The notes under the pieces were generated by a model. It searched no databases. It was not told the DNA's origin and saw nothing but the letters and a program-made list of their open reading frames with translations. The position numbers and the translations under genes were made by a program. DNA of 64,000 nucleotides from Delphinus delphis (Eukaryota; Chordata; Mammalia; Artiodactyla; Delphinidae): positions 60,386,080 through 60,450,079 of the forward strand of contig NC_082694.2 in NCBI RefSeq assembly GCF_949987515.2, written 5' to 3'. Shown piece by piece: positions 58,406 through 64,000 of this stretch (position 1 is the first letter of the stretch; the number at the start of each line of letters is the position of its first letter).

Positions 58406-59599
58406 ATTCTTTTAACTTACAGATACCATCAATTTGCTAATGATCAATTGCCAGGTCCTCACTCAAACATGGTGATTAAGTTAGCCCAGGCCAGAGATTA
58501 ACTGCTGATACTAGAAGCTGCCTTCTACTAGTAAATGTTTCTACTCAGGTGATTGATTTTTTTTTTTTTTTAACAAGTCAGTCCCCTCACTGAAGGGCCA
58601 ACTACACAATTCCCGATTCAGATTCTAAACCTGATTTTGGCAGACCATTGTAACTCTCTCATTGCATTCTCCAAACTTGGAACGGTTTGCATTACAAAAG
58701 GCTTCTCTGTTTCACAAAGGAATTCCTGCAAGTTTTCTTGAAAGTGTGCTTAAAAATAAAATCTGATTTGCACTAACTCATAAATTAAGCTCTGGGCCTT
58801 TGTGATGATGATAGTTTATAGAGCCCCTGACACTGGCAGAAGCATCTTTCAAGACATCAGTTTGTTTTCACTCTAATATCTGATCAACACTTCCGTTCTG
58901 AATTCCTTTGTTAATTCTGCTGCCCAGAAAGCTGTGGTGAGTGATAAGCCCTTCAGAAATCACTGAGTGATTTGCCCAGCCCTCTATTTCAAAAACAGAC
59001 ACGGACACAATTCAAGACCAACTTAACTGATAGTTATTTTGCTGGGGAAAAATTTGGTCCAAGTTATTTATTCATTAACTCTCACAAAAGGTTCCTGAGC
59101 CAATTAAATGAATTTTGCTTTTCAGATTATGCTAGCAAAGACCAATCCACTTGCATGTTTTGAACTCACACTGATGTTCTTTCCTAGCATAAACCTGAAA
59201 AAGATTACTTGGGGGAAATTTTAATACATTCATGAAAAAGGGATAGTAAGATGCCCACATAAAGTCAAAATTACAATACACCAACTGAAGATCCAGTTTG
59301 GGCCAAATCTACGCACCAAACTGGTCTATTAACGCAGCCCCTAAATAACAAACTCTTTCCTTACCAGCTATCTATATCATCTATATATAAATCTATAGAG
59401 ATACCCTCCACAAATCTCACACTCTAGTACCTTAACCCTTTTGACCTAGCATAGAGTTGACAGACTTAGCAAATAAAACACATGATACCCAATTATACTT
59501 GAATTTCAGATAAGCAATCAAAAAATTTTACCATCAATATATCCCAAATATTGCATGTATTTTATCTGGCAAGCCTAGTCTACCACCCTCTCTGAAGAA
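58406..59599. other. intergenic, unique AT-rich
   Basis: A T run lies at 58557-58572. No element or gene recognised. Confidence 0.35.
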
Positions 59600-60221
59600 T
59601 TAAGTCTGGAGTGCTTATCCTTTTTCTGCCTTCCCTCAGCCAGAAGGCATCAGAGAGCTTCTATCAAAGCAACCAGACTTGAAGGGCCAAGATTCTAAAG
59701 AGAAGGGAAGGACACTGAAGTGAGCCAGACAATCAGTGATTCTTTTCCTCCAAGACAGCTGCCAATTTATAGGCATTCACAGAAAAGCTGAGAAGTTAAG
59801 CAGAACTTTCAGCATTTCAACAGGACAGGGAGACAAAAATGAACCTCAGAGCTCTCACCAAGAGAGAGTATTCCCTATAAACCAATAAACCCAGGCTTTC
59901 AGATAAGATCTCTGAACAGCTTTACCTTAGGAATAAAGGTGAACTGGAAATAGACTCATCCTTACTAAGACCAAAACCTCCAAATCAGAACAGTCCCATG
60001 CCTCTATTCTAAACCCTCTCTAAAAGAAGAAAACATTATCTAAAGCTTCAAATTGTCACTATAATTTTTTCATATGTAACATCTAGCATTCAAAAAAAAC
60101 TTAGAAGATAAACCATAAGATCAGATTAATGACTGAAAAAACAGACAAAAAAAGAAAACAGAAATGATCTACAAGTAATCTGGATATTAGAGTTATCACA
60201 CACAGACTTTAAGATAACTGT
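59600..60221 (+). repeat. probable older L1 leader/internal remnant
   Basis: gttatcacacacagacttta followed by agataactgtgatt, and upstream phrases such as caaaacctccaaatcagaac, recall the 5' region of older mammalian L1s. The similarity is remembered, not aligned. The younger L1 begins directly after it. Confidence 0.35.
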
Positions 60222-60304
60222 GATTGGGCAAACAGCAGAAGAAAGAAGAACTACAATCCTGCAGCCTGTGGAACAAAAACAACATTCACAGAAATACAGA
60301 CAAG

Positions 60305-61205
60305 ATGAAAAAGCAGAGGGCTATGTACCAGATGAAGGAACAAGATAAAACCCCAGAAAAAAAACTAAATAAAGTGGATATAGGCAAAATTCCGGAAAAA
60401 AAATTCAGAATAGTGATAGTGAAGATGATCCAGGACCCTGGAAAAAGAATGGAGGCAGAGATCAAGAAGATGCAAGAAATGTTTAACAAAGATCTAGAAG
60501 AATTAAAGACCAAACAAACAGAGATGAACAACACAATAACTGAAATGAAAAATACACTAGAAGGAATCAATAGCAGAATAACCGAGGCAGAAGAATGGAT
60601 AAGTAACCTGGAAGACAGAATGGTGGAATTCACTGCCACGGAACAGAATAAAGAAAAAAGAATGAAAAGAAATGAAGACAGCCTGAGAGACCTCTGAGAC
60701 AACATTAAACGCAACAACATTCGCATTATAGGGGTCGCAGAAGGAGAAGAGAGAGAGAAAGGACCCAAGAAAATATCTGAAGAGATAATAGTTGAAAACT
60801 TCCCTAACATGGGAAAGGAAATAGCCACCCAAGTCCAGGAAGTACAGAGAGTCCCATACAGGATAAACCCAAGGAGAAACATGCTGAGACCCACAGTAAT
60901 CAAATTGGCAAAAATTAAAGACAAAGAAAAATTATTGAAAGCAGTAAGGGAAAAATGACAAATAACATACAAGGGAACTCCCATAAGGTTAACAGCTGAT
61001 TTCTCAGCAGAAACTCTACAAGCCAGAGGGAGTGGCATGATATACTTAAAGTGATGAAAGGGAAGAACCGACAACCAAGATTACTCTACCCAGCAAGGAT
61101 CTCATTCAGATTTGACAAAGAAATCAAAAGCTTTACAGACAAGCAAAAGCTAAGAGAATCACCACCAAACCAGCTCTACAACAAATGCTAAAGGAACTTC
61201 TCTAA
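60305..61205 (+). pseudogene. L1 ORF1 pseudogene
   Basis: From ATG 60305 (MKKQRAMYQMKEQDKTPEKK) the frame runs through the coiled coil (IKKMQEMFNKDLEELK ... INSRITEAEEWISNLEDRM) to a TGA at 60695-60697, where the family has tryptophan. The same frame resumes with the RNA-recognition domain (NNIRIIGVAEGEEREKG) and meets another TGA at 60956-60958. A one-base deletion near 61027 (gccagaggg for the expected gccagaaggg) shifts the C-terminal domain into another frame, which ends at TAA 61203-61205. It is more complete than the ORF1 remnant in the first L1. Confidence 0.85.
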
Positions 61206-61237
61206 GTGGGAAACACAAGAGAAGAAAAGGACCTACA

Positions 61238-61438
61238 GGGTATCCCTGGTGGCGCAGTGGTTGAGAGTCTACCTGCTGATGCAGGGAACACGGGTTCGTG
61301 CCCCGGTCCGGGAAGATCCCACATACCGTGGAGCGGCTGGGCTCGTGAGCCATGGCTGCTGAGCCTGCGCGTCCGGAGCCTATGCTCCAAAACGGGAGAG
61401 GCCACAACAGTGAGAGGCCTGAGTACCACAGAAAAAAA
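61238..61438 (+). mobile_element. CHR-type SINE nested between L1 ORF1 and ORF2
   Basis: ggtatccctggtggcgcagt head, intact-looking B box (gggttcgtgccccgg), GC-rich body and A tail, with a perfect 13-bp target duplication aaaaggacctaca (61225-61237, 61439-61451). Younger than its host. Confidence 0.92.
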
Positions 61439-61477
61439 AAAAGGACCTACAAAAACAAACCCAAAACAATTAAGAAA

Positions 61478-64000
61478 ATGGTAACAGGAACATACATATT
61501 GATAATTACCTTAAACGTGAATGGATTAAATGCTCCAACCAAGAGACACAGGTATTTTAATTGATATTTATAGGGCATTCCATACAGAAACAGCAGATTA
61601 CACTTTCTTCTCAAGTGTGCATGGAACATTCTCCAGGATAGATCACATCTTGGGTCACAAATCAAGCCTCAGTAAATTTAAGAAAACTGAAATCATATCA
61701 ATCATCTTTTCTCACCACAATGCTATGAGATTAGAAATCAATTACAGGCGGAAAAAAACGTAAAAAACACAAATACATGGAGGCAAACAATACGCTACTA
61801 AATAACAAAGAGATCACTGATGAAATCAAAGAGGAAATCAAAAAATACCTAGAGACAAATGACAATGAAAACACAATGATCCAAAACCTATGGGATGCAG
61901 CAAAAGCAGTTCTACGAGGGAAGTTTATACCTATACAAGCCTACCTCAAGAAATAAGAAAAATCTCAAATAAAAAATCTAACCTTACACCTAAAGGAACT
62001 AGAGAAAGAAGAACAAACAAAACCCAAAGTTCACAGAACGAAAGAAATCATAAAGATCAGAGCAGAAATAAATGAAATAGAAACAAAGAAAACAATAGCA
62101 AAGATCAATAAAACTAAAAGGTGGTTCTTTGAGAAGATAAACAAAATCGATAAACCATTAGCCAGACTCATCAAGAAAAAGAGGGAGAGGACTCAAATCG
62201 ATAAGATTAGAAATGAAAAAGGAGAAGTTACAACAGACACGGCAGAAATACAAAGCATCCTAAGAGACTACTACAAGCAACTCTATGCCAATAAAATGGA
62301 CAACCTGGAAGAAATGGACAAATTCTTAGAAAGGTATAACCTTCTGAGACTGAACCAGGAAGAAATAGAAAATATGAACAGACCAATCACAAGTAATGAA
62401 ATTGAAACTGTGATTAAAAATCTTCCAACAAACAAAAGTCCAGGACCAGAGGGCTTCACAGGTGAATTCTAACAAACATTTAGAGAAGAGCTAACACCAT
62501 CCTTCTCAAACTCTTCCAAAAAACTGCAGAAGAAGGAACACTCCCAAACTCATTCTATGAGGCCACCATCACCCTGATACCAAAACCAGACAAAGATACT
62601 ACAAAAAAAGAAAATTACATACCAATAACACTGATGAATATAGATTCAAAAATCCTCAACAAAATACTAGCAAACAGAATCCAACAACACATTAAATGGA
62701 TCACACACCATGATCACGTGGGATTTATCCCAGAGATGCAAGGATTCTTCAATATACACAAATCAATCAACCTGATAAACCATACTAACAAATTGAAGCA
62801 TAAAAACTATATGATCACCTCAATAGATGCAGAAAAGGCTTTTGACAAAATTCAACACCCATTTATGATAAAAAAACTCTCCAGAAAATTGGCATAGAGG
62901 GAACCTACCTCAACATAATAAAGGCCATATACTACAATCCCACAGCAAACATCATTCTCAATGGTGAAAAACTGAAAGCATTTCCTCTAAGATCAGGAAC
63001 AAGACAAGGATGTCCACTCTAACCACTACTATTCAACATAGTTTTGGAAGTCCTAGCCACGGCAATCAGAGAAGAAAAAGAAATAAAAGGAATACAAATT
63101 GGAAAAGAAGAAGTAAAACTGTCAGTGTTTGCAGATGACATGGTATTATACACAGAGAATCCTAAAGATGCCACCAGAAAACTACTAGAGCTAATCAATG
63201 AATTTGGTAAAGTTTCAGGATACAAAATTAATGCACAGAAATCTCTTGCAATCCTATACACTAATGATGAAAAATATGAAAGAGAAATTAAGGAAACACT
63301 CCCATTTACTATTGCAACAAAAAGAATAAAATACCTAGGAATAAACCTACGTAAGGGGACAAAAGACCTGTATGCAGAAAACTATAAGACACTGATGAAA
63401 GAAATTAAAGATGATACCAACAGATGGAGAGATATACCATGTTCTTGGGTTGAAGAATCAATATTGTGAAAATGACTACACTACCCAAAGCAATCTACAG
63501 ATTCAATGCAACCCCTATCAAATTACCAGTGGCATTTTTTACAGAACTAGAACAAAAAAATCTTAAAATGTGTATGGAGACACAGAAGACTCCGAATAGC
63601 CAAAGCAGTCTTGAGGGAAAAAAACGGAGCTGGAGGAATCAGACTCCCTGACTTCAGACTATACGACAAAGCTACAGTAATCAAGGCAATATGGTACTGG
63701 CACATAAACAGAAATATAGATCAATGGAACTGGATAGAAGGCCCAGAGATAAACCCACGCACCTATGGTCAACTAATCTATGATAAAGGAGGCAAGGATA
63801 TACAATGGAGAAAAGACAGCCTCCTCAATAAGTGGTGCTGGGAAAACTGGACAGCTACATGTAAAAGAATGAAATTAGAACACTCCCTAACACCATACAC
63901 AAAAATAAACTCAAAATGGATTAGAGACCTAAATGTAAGACCCGACGCTATAAAACTCTTAGAGGAAAACACAGGAAGAACACTCTTTGACATAAATCAC
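61478..64000 (+). pseudogene. L1 ORF2 pseudogene (partial at window end)
   Basis: ATG 61478 starts the expected ORF2 N terminus with the endonuclease motif TLNVNGLNAPTKRHR. It then jumps to the endonuclease C-terminal part (DIYRAFHTETADYTFF ... RIDHILGHKSS), so roughly the central endonuclease, including its metal-binding acidic residues, is missing. A TAA at 62470-62472 replaces a tyrosine codon, and one base is lost at about 62499 (aacaccatcc versus aacacctatcc). The reverse-transcriptase FADD box ([10 protein letters not shown]) is preserved at about 63130. Not functional. Confidence 0.88.

Larger units (their letters stand above)
60222..64000 (+). mobile_element. second LINE-1, internally deleted, continuing past the window
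   Basis: It aligns with the L1 at 33891 from just upstream of ORF1 (ctgcagcctgtggaac) through ORF1, the intergenic spacer and ORF2 up to the right edge. It lacks the long 5' UTR, so it is 5' truncated there, and it has a separate internal deletion in the endonuclease near 61540-61560. The 3' end and target duplication are outside the window. Confidence 0.88.

Noticed and set aside
60286..61074. 262-codon minus-strand frame
   Set aside because: It is the antisense of the L1 ORF1; A-rich L1 sense strands generate long antisense frames rich in Ser, Phe and Leu.
1..64000. CRISPR array, operon-like cluster, tRNA or rRNA gene, or integrated virus with coding capacity
   Set aside because: None was found. 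The tRNA-like sequences are all SINE heads, and the LTRs have no internal viral genes.

Overview
The window is vertebrate nuclear DNA, almost certainly from a cetacean. It carries many copies of the tRNA-derived CHR-type SINE family shared by whales, hippos and ruminants. The short clade copies that open with a pol III box A/B head and end in an A-tail look like those of toothed whales. It also carries cetartiodactyl-type L1 elements. I saw no BovB/Bov-A repeats (ruminant) and no PRE-1 SINE (pig). These species inferences rest on remembered repeat families, not on a search.

There is one protein-coding gene, CDC42EP3 (Borg2), on the + strand. A GC-rich, CpG-dense block at the left edge (1 to about 260) looks like the downstream part of its promoter island. 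It holds the end of a noncoding exon with a consensus donor at 83/84. A roughly 20.5 kb intron follows. The acceptor at 20630/20631 opens a terminal exon holding 236 nt of 5' UTR, the whole 254-codon reading frame (20867-21631) and about 1 kb of AU-rich 3' UTR, with poly(A) signals at 22607 and 22648. The 5' UTR carries four upstream ATGs in three very short uORFs, two of which contain a start codon immediately followed by a stop codon. This is the most gene-relevant oddity in the window.

The intron is a mosaic of old mammalian repeats: MIR, L2, MER2, a MER20 nested in an older hAT-like element, MLT1 and an L1ME 3' end. It also holds two SINEs, an exact 55-bp tandem duplication, and an AT-rich unique block at 12640-12915 that may be an enhancer.

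From 22.7 kb to 64 kb I see no gene. This agrees with the gene-poor flank expected downstream of CDC42EP3 in mammals (established knowledge, not checked here). The region holds two L1 elements. One is a near-complete 6.5 kb copy at 33891-40444, and the other starts near 60222 and runs off the right edge. Both are dead, both have internal deletions covering ORF1/endonuclease sequence, and both were later hit by a SINE. The rest is SINEs, ERVL-MaLR LTRs, L2 and MIR remnants, hAT elements and microsatellites, with one unique block at 49370-49690 that may be conserved noncoding DNA.

I looked for a novel multi-gene system and did not find one. The findings below are regulatory or genome-dynamics observations.
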